Shown here piece after piece: positions 42,942 through 52,100 of a stretch of 64,000 nt of DNA. The stretch covers positions 1 through 64,000 of the forward strand of contig CAUJDF010000102.1 in NCBI GenBank assembly GCA_963169045.1, in the 5' to 3' direction. The stretch's first letter is position 1. Each line of letters begins with the position of its first letter. Position numbers and translations under genes: made by a program. The notes under the pieces are model-generated. The model did no database searches. It was not told the DNA's origin and saw only the letters and a program-made list of their open reading frames with translations. Source of the DNA: Myxococcota bacterium. Its GTDB lineage: Bacteria; Myxococcota_A; Bradymonadia; UBA7976; UBA1532.

Positions 42942-43583
42942 ATGTCGCAGGATCGCCCCCGACATTTCTCGATGCTCCGCGGCTTCGTGCTCGCGGACCT
43001 GCTCACCCTCGGCAACGCCGCGTGCGGCACGAGCAGCGTGTTCTTCTGCCTCGGCCACCTCGACCCGGCCACCCCGGCGTCGCAGCGCGGCACGATGCTG
43101 TGGATCGCGTTCGCCCTGCTCCCGGTGGCCTTCGTGCTCGACGCGCTCGACGGCGCGGTCGCGCGCTGGCGCCGCAAGCAGTCGCCGCTCGGCGCCGACC
43201 TCGACTCGCTGGCCGACATCGTCTCCTTCGGTGTGGCGCCGGCGGCGGTGGCGTTCACGATGGGCATGCGCGGCGGCTGGGACGCGTTGATCCTGGTCTA
43301 CTTCGTGTGCTGCGGCATCAGCCGCCTCGCGCGCTTCAACGTGACCGCCGCCGAGCTCTCCGACGAGCGCGGCAAGGTGAAATACTTCGAAGGCACCCCA
43401 ATCCCCACGAGCCTGGTGCTCGTCGCCGTCCTCGCCGTCGCCTACTGGCAGGGCGCGACCGGCGCCGACCTGTGGTTCGGCGAGCACCGCCTCGGCCCCT
43501 GGCTCCTCCACCCTCTCTCGCTGATGTTCGCCGCCAGCGGCTCCGCCATGATCAGCGCCACGCTCCGGATCCCCAAACCCTGA
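42942..43583 (+). CDS. pssA: CDP-diacylglycerol-serine O-phosphatidyltransferase-like enzyme
   Basis: The product is 213 aa with several membrane helices (FVLADLLTLGNAACGTSSVF, MLWIAFALLPVAFVLDALDG, TSLVLVAVLAVAYW). The CDP-alcohol phosphatidyltransferase signature DGxxAR-x8-GxxxDxxxD is complete in DALDGAVARWRRKQSPLG followed by ADLDSLAD. The sequence IPTSLVLVAVLAVAYW and the N-terminal NAACGTSSV fit the type II (Bacillus-like) PssA. It makes phosphatidylserine, the precursor of phosphatidylethanolamine, in the inner membrane. The next gene starts one base inside its stop. Confidence 0.9.
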   Translation: MSQDRPRHFSMLRGFVLADLLTLGNAACGTSSVFFCLGHLDPATPASQRGTMLWIAFALLPVAFVLDALDGAVARWRRKQSPLGADLDSLADIVSFGVAPAAVAFTMGMRGGWDALILVYFVCCGISRLARFNVTAAELSDERGKVKYFEGTPIPTSLVLVAVLAVAYWQGATGADLWFGEHRLGPWLLHPLSLMFAASGSAMISATLRIPKP

Positions 43584-44878
43584 TGACCGACCGCGCCGAA
43601 CAGCTCATCCTCGACCTCTGGACGCAGACCCGCCTCGACTGGGGCTTCGCCACCGACCGCATCGCCCAGGCGTTCCGGCGCGACAAGCGGCTCGGGAGCC
43701 GCGAGCGGCGCCGCGTGTCGGAGACGCTCTACGGGATGATCCGCCAGGCGCGACGGGTCGACTTCGCGCTCGAGGGCAACCACGGGCGGCTGCCGGGCGG
43801 CGACGCGCGCGATCGGGCGCGCTACCTGACGTGGCGGCTGCTCGAGGGCGAGATCACCGTCGAGCAGGCGAAGGCGGCGATGCGCAACGTCGACTGGGCG
43901 GCGGTGGCCGCGGTGGACGAGCGCATCGCGCGCGAGCGGGACCCGTTGCGGCGGTTCGCGCTGCAGCGCTCGCTGCCGGACTGGCTGGCGAAGCGGTTCG
44001 TCGACGAGTACGCCGACGAGGCCGACGCGCTCGCCGCGGCGCTCAATGTGCGGGCGCCGCTGACGCTGCGCGCCAACCTGCTGAAGAACGACCGGGACGC
44101 GCTCGCGGCGCGCCTGCAGGCCGACGGCCTGGAGACGCGGCCGACGCCGTACGCCCCGCACGGGCTGATCCTCGAGACGCGAGTGAACGTGTTCGGCATG
44201 CCCGCCTACGCCGAGGGCCTGTTCGAGGCGCAGGACGAGGCCAGCCAGCTCGTCGCCGAGCTCGTGGCGCCGCCACGCGGGCTGGTCGTCGACGCATGCG
44301 CGGGCGCCGGCGGCAAGACGCTGGCCATCGGCGCGCTGATGGAGAGCAGGGGACGCCTGGTTTCGCTGGACGTGGGCGATCGCAAGCTGGACGAGCTGCG
44401 CCGGCGGTCGCGTCGCGCCGGTCTGTCGAACGTGCAGGCGATCGCGGTGGGCCAGGAGACGTGGCCCGACGAGGTCGAGGCGCTGGTGGGCCGGGCGGAG
44501 CGCGTGCTGGCCGACGTGCCGTGCAGCGGCGTGGGCGCGCTGCGGCGCAACCCCGAGGCGCGCTGGCGCCTGACCGAGGAGGACCGCGCGCGGCTTCGCG
44601 ACCAGCAGTTCGCCATCGCGCGGCGGTCGGCGCGGCTCGTGGCGCCCGGCGGCCGCCTGATCTACGCGACGTGCACCATCCTGCGCGACGAGAACGAGGA
44701 GCAGGTCGAGCGGTTCCTCGCGGCGGAGCCGGAGTTCGAGCCGATGTCGCCCATCGAGATCTGGGGGCGGGAGCGGGCGCAGCCGCTGGTGGACGGGAGC
44801 GAGCGGTTCCTCAAGCTGCTGCCGCACCGCCACGACACCGACGGGTTCTTCGCGGCGGTGCTGCGGCGCCGGCGCTGA
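43583..44878 (+). CDS. RsmB-type rRNA (cytosine-5)-methyltransferase
   Basis: The product is 431 aa; ATG 43583 shares its first base context with the pssA stop (TGATG). The N-terminal helical region (LDLWTQTRLDWGFATDRIAQ, KRLGSRERRRVSETLYGMIR) resembles the NusB-like part of RsmB. The methyltransferase domain has the SAM loop VVDACAGAGGKTLAIGAL, motif IV VLADVPCSGVGALRRNPE with its cysteine, and the catalytic-cysteine motif LIYATCTILRDENEEQ. It probably methylates 16S rRNA C967-type or a related cytosine. It ends exactly where the convergent lipoprotein gene ends, with no gap. Confidence 0.88.
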   Translation: MTDRAEQLILDLWTQTRLDWGFATDRIAQAFRRDKRLGSRERRRVSETLYGMIRQARRVDFALEGNHGRLPGGDARDRARYLTWRLLEGEITVEQAKAAMRNVDWAAVAAVDERIARERDPLRRFALQRSLPDWLAKRFVDEYADEADALAAALNVRAPLTLRANLLKNDRDALAARLQADGLETRPTPYAPHGLILETRVNVFGMPAYAEGLFEAQDEASQLVAELVAPPRGLVVDACAGAGGKTLAIGALMESRGRLVSLDVGDRKLDELRRRSRRAGLSNVQAIAVGQETWPDEVEALVGRAERVLADVPCSGVGALRRNPEARWRLTEEDRARLRDQQFAIARRSARLVAPGGRLIYATCTILRDENEEQVERFLAAEPEFEPMSPIEIWGRERAQPLVDGSERFLKLLPHRHDTDGFFAAVLRRRR

Positions 44879-45715
44879 TCAGGCGGCGTCCTCGTCGTCG
44901 CCTTCGGGCGGCGGCGGCGGGCGACGGCCCTCGCGGTCGCCGCGCTCGCCCCGCTCGGCGGGGGGCGCGTCGTCGGCCGGCGCCTCCTCGTCGTCGAAGC
45001 ACTCCGTCTCGGCGCAGGCGTCGAAGGCTCCGCGGCCGGCGTCGACGCAGGCGTCGCGCTCGCCGCCGTCCTCGACGCAGGCGATCACCTCGGCGCGAAC
45101 GCCGCGGGCGCACTCGGCCAGGCAGCCCCGGGCGGGACCGCGGCGATGGTCGTCAGCGTGCGCCTCGCGGCACTGTCGCTGCGCCGCGCGCGCGTCCTGA
45201 GCGCACGCCTCAGGCTCGCCGCCGCCGTCGACGCATGCCCGATGCTGGGCGTGGGCCTCGTGCGCGCACTGCGCACCCGGCCGCGGCTGACGCTCGTGAC
45301 GTCCGCCGTGGCCATCCTCATCCCGCGCCGGACGCTCGCCGTCGCCCCGCGCCGGACGCTCGCCGTCGTCGCCCCGCGCCGGACGCTCGTCGTCGCCCCG
45401 CGCCGGACGCTCGCCGCCCTCGTCGCCGGGTCGCGGCGCCGCGCACTCCTCGATGCAGCCATCGCGCGTCTCTTCGAGACGGTCGCGGCACTCATCGCGA
45501 GACACCTCCTCGGCGATGCACGCCTCGACGACCGCGCGCAGGTCGTCGAGGCACGCGGCCCGGCAGTCCGCGCCGAGCTCGGACGCATAGGCATCCACGC
45601 CGGCGGCCGGCCCACCGGGGCCCTGCCCGCCGACACCGCAGCCATTGAGGCCGACCAGCAGCAGCGTCGAGCCGGCGAGGGCGCCGTAGCGCGCGTTCGT
45701 CTTCTTGCTTCTCAT
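44879..45715 (-). CDS. Highly charged Cys-containing lipoprotein
   Basis: The product is 278 aa with a lipoprotein signal (YGALAGSTLLLVGLNGC). The mature part has regularly spaced cysteines in helical segments (ACLDDLRAVVEACIAEEVSR, CRDRLEETRDGCIEECAA, QCAHEAHAQHRACVDGG, CAQDARAAQRQCREAH). A repeat of GERPARGD/DERPARGD units occupies residues about 102-132. The C-terminus is very acidic and Pro-rich. The Cys spacing suggests paired helices stapled by disulphides. The function is unknown. Its upstream region holds a 48-bp imperfect palindrome. Confidence 0.75.
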   Translation of the reverse strand: MRSKKTNARYGALAGSTLLLVGLNGCGVGGQGPGGPAAGVDAYASELGADCRAACLDDLRAVVEACIAEEVSRDECRDRLEETRDGCIEECAAPRPGDEGGERPARGDDERPARGDDGERPARGDGERPARDEDGHGGRHERQPRPGAQCAHEAHAQHRACVDGGGEPEACAQDARAAQRQCREAHADDHRRGPARGCLAECARGVRAEVIACVEDGGERDACVDAGRGAFDACAETECFDDEEAPADDAPPAERGERGDREGRRPPPPPEGDDEDAA

Positions 45716-45820
45716 CGGAGTGTCTCCTCCCACGTACCGTCTGCGTCCCGCGGAAGCAGCGCAGTTGCAGCGACCGTGCCACGGAGGGGAAACACCGCGG
45801 CCCCGCGGGGCGCGGCGCGG

Positions 45821-45868
45821 GCGCGGTGCCAACGCGGCGGGACATGTCACGCCCGCTTGGCACCGCTC
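45821..45868. repeat. 48-bp imperfect palindrome
   Basis: The two 24-base arms, meeting at ACA|TGT (45842-45847), match at 19 of 24 positions, with an uninterrupted GCGGTGCCAA/TTGGCACCGC outer block. It lies in the 184-base gap between two minus-strand genes. It may end the upstream 890-aa protein gene or control the lipoprotein gene that starts at 45715. Confidence 0.5.
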
Positions 45869-45899
45869 GCTTGACAGTGGGAGGGAGAGGGCGGGTCGC

Positions 45900-48572
45900 T
45901 CAGCGGCGGCGGCGGCGCAGGAAGGGCGCGGTCAGGAGCAGCGGGAGCATCCACGTCGCGCCGGCGAAACCGCCGCCCGTCGCGTCGCAGTTGCTGCAGC
46001 CCGAGCCGGTCGTGCTGCCCTCGCCGGTGCCGCCGTCGCTGCCGATCGAGCCGGTGTCCGGCTCGACGTTGCCGGCGTCGAGCCCTGCGTCGGCGTCGCT
46101 GCCGCCGGCCCCGCCGGAGCCACCCTCGCCGCCGGCCCCGCCGGCGCCACCCGCGCCGCCGGCGCCACCCGCGCCGCCAGCGCCGGCGTCCGCCTCGTAG
46201 GGCGGCGGCTCGACGTAGTTGTTGCTGCACTGGACGCCGCCGGTCTCGGTCACGACGCACGCCTCGCCCGGCGGGCAGGTCGTGCTGGTGCACGGATCGA
46301 CGATGCAGGTGCCGTCGATGCACACGCGTCCATCGTCGCACGTCACGCCGGCGCAGAGGTTCGCGCGGCACTCGCCGCCGCGGCAGACGAAGCCGTCGGG
46401 GCAGTCGACGCCGAAGCAGCGATCGACCTGGCAGGCGCCATCGTCGAAGCACCGCTGGTCGAGGTTGCAGGCCACCGAGGCGCAGCTCGGCACGCACTCG
46501 CCGTCCACGCAGAACGTGCCTGGATCGCAGGTCACGCCGGTGCACGGATCGGCCTCGCAGCCGACGTCACGGCAACGTTCGCCCTCGTTGCAGCCGCGGG
46601 CGAGGCAGTCGTCGGCCACGCAGCGACCGCCGAAGCAGATCAGCGGCGCGTCGCACTGCACGCCCTCGCAGGGATCGACGCAGTTGCCGCCCGGCTCGCA
46701 GTTGAAGCCGCGCGGGCACTCGGCGACCGCGCACGCATCGGCGCAGAAGCCCTCGATGCAGACCTCGTTCTCGTCGCACTCGACGCCGGCGCAGGGATCC
46801 TCGCAGACGCCATGGCGGCAGATCTGACCCTCGGCGCAGGGCGCCTCGTCATCGACGACGCCGTCGCAGTCCTCGTCGACGCCGTTGCAGGTCTCGGCGG
46901 GCACCGTCTCGTCGCACGTGCCGCACGCGTTGCGGGTCTGCTCGTCGACCAGACCGTCGCAGTCGTCGTCGAGGCCGTTGCAGGTCTCGTCGAAGGGCTG
47001 GCGCAGCGGCTCGCACACCTGCTCGACGCCGCCGCAGGTGGCGCGCCCCTCGGCGCAGCGGCCGGTGAGGCCGGTCGCGCACACGAAGCTGCCGAGGTCC
47101 TCGTCGGTCTGCCCGTCGCAGTCGTTGTCCTCGCCGTCGCAGATCTCCGTGCGCGGGTTGTCGGGGCAGCCCTCGCAGGCGTCGCCCGTGCCGTCGCCGT
47201 CCGCGTCGGCCTGGTCGCGGTTCGGGTTGATGGGGCAGTTGTCGCAGGCGTCGCCGTGACCGTCGCCGTCGGTGTCGAGCTGGTCGCGGTTGGCGACCGC
47301 CGGGCAGCGATCGTCCACGTCGCAGACGCCGTCGACGTCGGTGTCGGCGCAGCCGCCGCCCAGCGAGCGCTGGAGGACGAGGATCGAGTAGGCCTGCTCG
47401 GCCTGGCCGTTCCACTGGCCGTTGCCGGCGCCGGCCTGGAAGAAGCCGTTCGCGTCCTGCTTCGACAACAGGGTGTAGGCGTAGTCGTAGTACCAGCGCG
47501 GCATCTCGAACGGGCTCTGGTAGTAGCCCGGCCCCTCGGGGCCGAACGACGGCACGCGCGGATCGGTCGTCGGATCGCGGTGGACCAGCCGCCCGTTGAA
47601 GGCCGGCGCCGCATCGGGTGCCAGGACGCCGAGCGCGGTGGGGTCCAGGTTGCCGGCCGCCGGCGCGACGCCCGAGTCCTCGAGGAACTTGAACGCCTTC
47701 ATCGACGACCACAGGAAGTACTGATACGAGGCCGACCAGCCGCCGTTCGCGGACTGCGTCGTGTCGTAGTTGTAGCGGTTGCGGATCCAGCGCAGGTACG
47801 CCTGGACGGACGCGTCGTTCAGGTCGGCGCCGCCGATGATCTGGCCCCAGAGGCCCGACGCGGTCTGCTGCAGGCTGCTCACCTGCCCGACGTTGTAGCC
47901 GTGGCCCTTCTCGGCCTCGGGCTCGAGGTCGCCGGCAACGCCGTTGTTCGTGTAGGCGGTCCGGGTGAGGGCGGCCATGTCCGTCAGGCGCGTCAGGCGC
48001 TCCATGTCGGCGTAGGCCGGATCACTGAACACGCCGCGCGCGGCGGCGAGGCCGGCCATCACGAGTTGGGTGGTCGACGAGTCCGGACAGGTGCCGTCGT
48101 TGTAGCACCAGTAGCCGTGCATGCCCTGGCCGGCGGAGATGCGGTCGAACGTGGCGTTGATCGCCGCGAGGGCGCCCGCCTGGTCGGGGCCGCCGGTGCG
48201 CAGGTAGACCGAGAGCGCCATCAGATCGGCGCCGTCGCGATACGAATAGAAGCGGGCCTGCGCCGTGGCGCGCTGGATGATGAACGCGAAGATCGCGTCC
48301 ATGCGCGCCCGGTCGGCGGGCAGCGCGTTGCTGTAGCCGACGGGCGGGGAGTTGGGATCGGCGCTCTCGCGCTTCTCGAGCAGCGCCAGCGCTGCCAGGC
48401 CCGCGCCGTCGCCGGCCGAGCTCGGGTTGGCGAAGACGCCGTTCTGGTCGAACCAGCGCAGGCCGCGGTCGATGGCGACCGACACATCGCGGCTGAAGTT
48501 GGTGATCTCGGCGTGGGCCGCCGAGCCTGTCGCCATCGCCAGCAACAGCGATAGGACCGCTTCTTTTCTCAT
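45900..48572 (-). CDS. Secreted protein with alpha/alpha-toroid domain, MopE-type repeats and MYXO-CTERM-like tail
   Basis: The product is 890 aa with signal peptide LSLLLAMATGSAAHA. Residues about 25-420 are helical repeats of the prenyltransferase/terpene-cyclase-like toroid (AIDRGLRWFDQNGVF, GAGLAALALLEKRE, QSANGGWSASYQYFLWSSMK, AEQAYSILVLQRSLGGG). Two thrombospondin type 3 units follow (DTDGDGHGDACDNCP), then MopE-like metal motifs (CNGLDDDCDGLVDE, CNGVDEDCDGVVDDE) and about ten EGF-like Cys repeats (CAGVECDENEVCIEGFC). A Gly/Ala spacer leads to GCSNCDATGG, a hydrophobic helix and RRRRR, the layout of MYXO-CTERM sorting signals. It is probably processed and anchored at the cell surface. 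Confidence 0.88.
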   Translation of the reverse strand: MRKEAVLSLLLAMATGSAAHAEITNFSRDVSVAIDRGLRWFDQNGVFANPSSAGDGAGLAALALLEKRESADPNSPPVGYSNALPADRARMDAIFAFIIQRATAQARFYSYRDGADLMALSVYLRTGGPDQAGALAAINATFDRISAGQGMHGYWCYNDGTCPDSSTTQLVMAGLAAARGVFSDPAYADMERLTRLTDMAALTRTAYTNNGVAGDLEPEAEKGHGYNVGQVSSLQQTASGLWGQIIGGADLNDASVQAYLRWIRNRYNYDTTQSANGGWSASYQYFLWSSMKAFKFLEDSGVAPAAGNLDPTALGVLAPDAAPAFNGRLVHRDPTTDPRVPSFGPEGPGYYQSPFEMPRWYYDYAYTLLSKQDANGFFQAGAGNGQWNGQAEQAYSILVLQRSLGGGCADTDVDGVCDVDDRCPAVANRDQLDTDGDGHGDACDNCPINPNRDQADADGDGTGDACEGCPDNPRTEICDGEDNDCDGQTDEDLGSFVCATGLTGRCAEGRATCGGVEQVCEPLRQPFDETCNGLDDDCDGLVDEQTRNACGTCDETVPAETCNGVDEDCDGVVDDEAPCAEGQICRHGVCEDPCAGVECDENEVCIEGFCADACAVAECPRGFNCEPGGNCVDPCEGVQCDAPLICFGGRCVADDCLARGCNEGERCRDVGCEADPCTGVTCDPGTFCVDGECVPSCASVACNLDQRCFDDGACQVDRCFGVDCPDGFVCRGGECRANLCAGVTCDDGRVCIDGTCIVDPCTSTTCPPGEACVVTETGGVQCSNNYVEPPPYEADAGAGGAGGAGGAGGAGGAGGEGGSGGAGGSDADAGLDAGNVEPDTGSIGSDGGTGEGSTTGSGCSNCDATGGGFAGATWMLPLLLTAPFLRRRRR

Positions 48573-48708
48573 CCCCACTCCCCTTCCCCCGAAAAACGCG
48601 AACGACGCGCCGGCCCCCTCTCCGTAGACATACGGATTGCGGAAACCGGATGGATGAACGGCGGGAAGAATAATACGAACGCGCCGATCGAGTCCAGACG
48701 GACGCGAG

Positions 48709-49191
48709 TCAACCGCGGAGGTAATCGAGGGCGATGGACCGCAGGCGGTCCTGCACGGCGGGATCGAGATCGCGGAAACCCTGGAGCAGCCCCCGACACG
48801 TCGCGGCACCGCATCGGCACGGCGCCGCCCAGCCCGGCTCGTTCATCGCCGTGCTGTAGTCCCAGAGGAGCTCCTCGCCCGGCTCGATGTCGCGCAGGGC
48901 GTAGAAGGTCAGCGTCCCACGCACGAAGCCGACGTTCGGCTCGCACGAGTGGTTCATGTAGTTGTCAGGGTCGTGGGACTCGGGATCGGCCTCGAGCCAC
49001 ACGCCGGGGGCAACCTGCAGCGCCCAGAAGGTGTCGGGCATCACCGCGTCGACCGGCGCGAGCACGACGCGTCCGGTGACGTGCACGACCGGCGCCCCGG
49101 CGCGGATGCGTCCGCGCGCGAAGGCCCCCGTGCCGTGCACGCCGGAGTCGCGGATTTCGAGCTCGACGCCTTCCAGGCTGAACCGCTTCAT
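48709..49191 (-). CDS. SET-domain lysine methyltransferase-like protein
   Basis: The product is 160 aa. The start VELEIRDSGVHGTGAFARG, the core NYMNHSCEPNVGFV and IEPGEELLWDYS are the three conserved parts of the SET fold. A post-SET-like cysteine cluster (CRCGAATCRG) follows and may bind zinc. SET proteins methylate lysines using S-adenosylmethionine; bacterial substrates are mostly unknown. ATG 49191 lies eight bases after the stop of the 1214-aa Cys-rich lipoprotein gene with GAGGG as ribosome site, so the two are probably one operon. It has no signal peptide and should be cytosolic. Confidence 0.88.
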   Translation of the reverse strand: MKRFSLEGVELEIRDSGVHGTGAFARGRIRAGAPVVHVTGRVVLAPVDAVMPDTFWALQVAPGVWLEADPESHDPDNYMNHSCEPNVGFVRGTLTFYALRDIEPGEELLWDYSTAMNEPGWAAPCRCGAATCRGLLQGFRDLDPAVQDRLRSIALDYLRG

Positions 49192-49199
49192 CGTCCCTC

Positions 49200-52100
49200 T
49201 CAGCCCGGCGGCAGGCAGGCGCCGAGGCGCCCGTCGACCTCGAGGTCGAAGCACTCGCTCCCGCCGGCGCACGCCGGATTCTGCACGTCGCAGATCGGGA
49301 AGCACAGCGCCTCGACGTCGCTCACGGGCAGACAGGCGTTGCCACGCGCGCAGTCGTTGTAGAAGGCGCACGGCTCGTACGCCTGCGCGTTCCCCGGCGG
49401 CAGGCAGAAGTTGCCGGCGCCGAACAGCGTGCAGTGATCGGCGGCCTGCGAGCAGGCCGGTCCGAGCAGGTCGCACGGCTCCTGGCACACGCCCTTGGCG
49501 CCGTCGTTCGTGGCCGCGAAGCACTGGTCGGGGGCCACGCACATCGGCGCCCCGCCACCCGGCGCGCACTGCGAGGTGATGACGCACCGGCCCTGCTGGC
49601 ACGTGGCCGGCACGAGCGGGTGGGCGCAGTCGGCGTCGGCGCGGCAGGCATCGGTGCAGGCATCGGCCAGTTCGTTGCACGTCTGGCCGTTCTGGCAAGC
49701 CTGCGCCGCGCTCCACTCGAGGCAGAGGTCCTCGTCGAACTGGCCGCAGGACTCGACGCCGCGGTCGGTGCAGCGCGCGGTGTTCGCGTTGCACTCGGAC
49801 TGGCACGGCGCGATGCACACGCCGGCTCGGCCGTCACCGATGGTGGCGACGCACTCGTTCCCCGCCGCGCAGTCGCCCGCGCGCTGCGTGTCGCAGATGT
49901 CGAGGCAACGCGAGTTGCCGACGCCGTCGTCGATGCACCGCAGGCCGGCGCCGCAGTCGGCCTGGACCGCGCACGGCGCGTCGAGCGCGCCGGCGCCCGC
50001 CGGGATGCAGTTGCCCTCGGCGCCGTTGCCGGTGGGGATGCAGTGCTTGCCCGCGCCGCAGGTGTTGGCCGCGAACGCGTCGCACAGCTGCAGGCACACG
50101 CCGACGCCGTTCTGCTCGTAGCACTGGGATCCCATCGGACAGCCTTCGCCCGTCTGCAGGTCGCAGGCGTTGGTCTGCACGCAGGCCCCCGCCTCGCAGC
50201 GGGCCTCGATCACCGGATCGGTCTGGCAGTCGGCGTCGCCCTCGCACTGGGCGAGGTAGCAGGCGCCGCCGAGGGGGCTGCCCGACGCGTAGCAGGCCTG
50301 GTCGTCGCGGCAGTCGTTGGCCGACGCGCAGTCGGAGAGGCACAGGTTGACGGTGCCGCCCTCGCCGTCGTCGAACTGGTAGCAGGTGCTGCCGCTCGGG
50401 CACGGGAAGTCGACGTCGCAGCCGGCGACGCAGTAGCCGCCGCGCTCGGGCTCCAGGCAGGCGAAGCCCTGACCGCCGCACTGGTCGTCGTTCTGGCAGG
50501 CGCGGCCGACCACGCTCTCGGCCTGCGGGCGACAGACGCCGTCCCGGCACTCCTCGCCGCCGGGGCACGGGAACAACACCGGCTCGCAGGCGCGCGGCGC
50601 GATGCAGCGCCCGAAGTTGCAGATCTGGCCCTGCAGGCAGTCGTTGTCGGCGTCGCAGCCCTCGGCGGCCGGCTGGCGGCACTCGCCCATCGCGCACACC
50701 TGGCCGGCGGCGCACGGCGACGACTGGGACCACTCGCGGCAGTTGTCGGCGTCGAAATTGCCGCAGGAGCGCACGCCATTGCCGTCGCACTCGCGGGCGT
50801 CGGCCGCGCACTCGTCGGCGCAGCGCGCCGCGCAGGCGCCGTTGGCGCACACCTGCCCGTCGGCGCAGGGCACGCCGGCGCCCCACTCCTTGCAGTCGTC
50901 GTTGTCGAAGTTGCCGCAGGTCTCCACGCCGCCGTTGCCGCAGCGGGTGGCGTCCTCGACGCACTCGTCGCGGCAGAAGCGCGAGCACACGCCGCCCGAG
51001 CAGCTCGTGCCGTCCTGGCAGGCGGTGATGGCGCTCCACTCGAGGCAGTTGTCGCCGTCGAAGTTGCCGCACACCTCGAAGCCGTTGCCGGCGCACTGGA
51101 CGGTGCCCTGGGCGCACTCGTCGCTGCACGTCGGGGCGCACTGGCCGTTCGAGCAGACCTGGCCCTGGGGGCAGGGCGCCGACTGACTCCACTCCGCGCA
51201 CGCGTCGCCGTCGAAGTTGCCGCAGGTCTCGACACCGTTGGCGGTGCAGCGGCGGGCGCCGCTGCTGCACTCGTCGACGCACTGGGCCGCGCAGGCGCCG
51301 TTGGAGCAGCTCTCGCCCTGCGGGCAGGGCGTCACCGCGCCCCACTCGGCGCACGCGTCGCCGTCGGTGTTCCCACAGCGCTGCTGACCGCCGGGGGCGC
51401 AGCGCTCGGCGCCGAGGCGACACTCGTCCTCGCAGCCGAGCGTGCAGCGGCCGTTGGAGCACGCCTCGCCCGCCGCGCAGGGGGTGCCGGCCGACCACTC
51501 GAGGCAGTCGTCCTCGTCGAAGTTGCCGCAACGCTGGACGCCGTTGGCCGCGCACTGGGCCGAGCCGGGCGCGCACTCGTCGACGCAGCGCGCCGCGCAT
51601 TCGCCGTTGGCGCACACCTGACCGCCGCCGCAGGCCTGGCCCACGCTCCACTCGAGGCAAACGTCCGCGTCATGGTTGCCGCAGGTCTGCACGCCGCCCT
51701 GGCCGCAGCGGCGCGCGTTCTGGACGTCGCACTCGTTCTGGCACGCCACGGCGCACGCGCCGTTCGAGCAGCTCTCGTTGTCGTCGCAGGGCACCGCGAC
51801 GCTCCACTCGAGGCACTCGTCGTCGTCGAAGTTGCCGCACGACTCGACGCCGTTGCCGCTGCACTGGCGCGAGCCCTGCTCGCACTCGTTCACGCAGGCG
51901 GCGCGGCACTGGCCGTTGGAGCAGGCCTGGTCATCGGCGCAGGCCTGGTTCGCGCCCCACTCGAGGCAGGCGTCGCCGTCGTGGTTGCCGCAGGTCTGCA
52001 CGGCGTTGCCGGCGCACTGGCGCGCGCCGCCCGGGCCGCACTCGTCGCTGCACGTCTCGGCGCACTCGCCGTTGGAGCACACCTCGGCGCCCTCGCAGGG

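Noticed and set aside
39773..44878. A 1701-aa plus-strand open frame
   Set aside because: Most of it is antisense to the kinase gene and only its last part is the RsmB-type gene. Composition there is the Arg/Ala/Gly-rich shadow expected from G/C-rich third positions.
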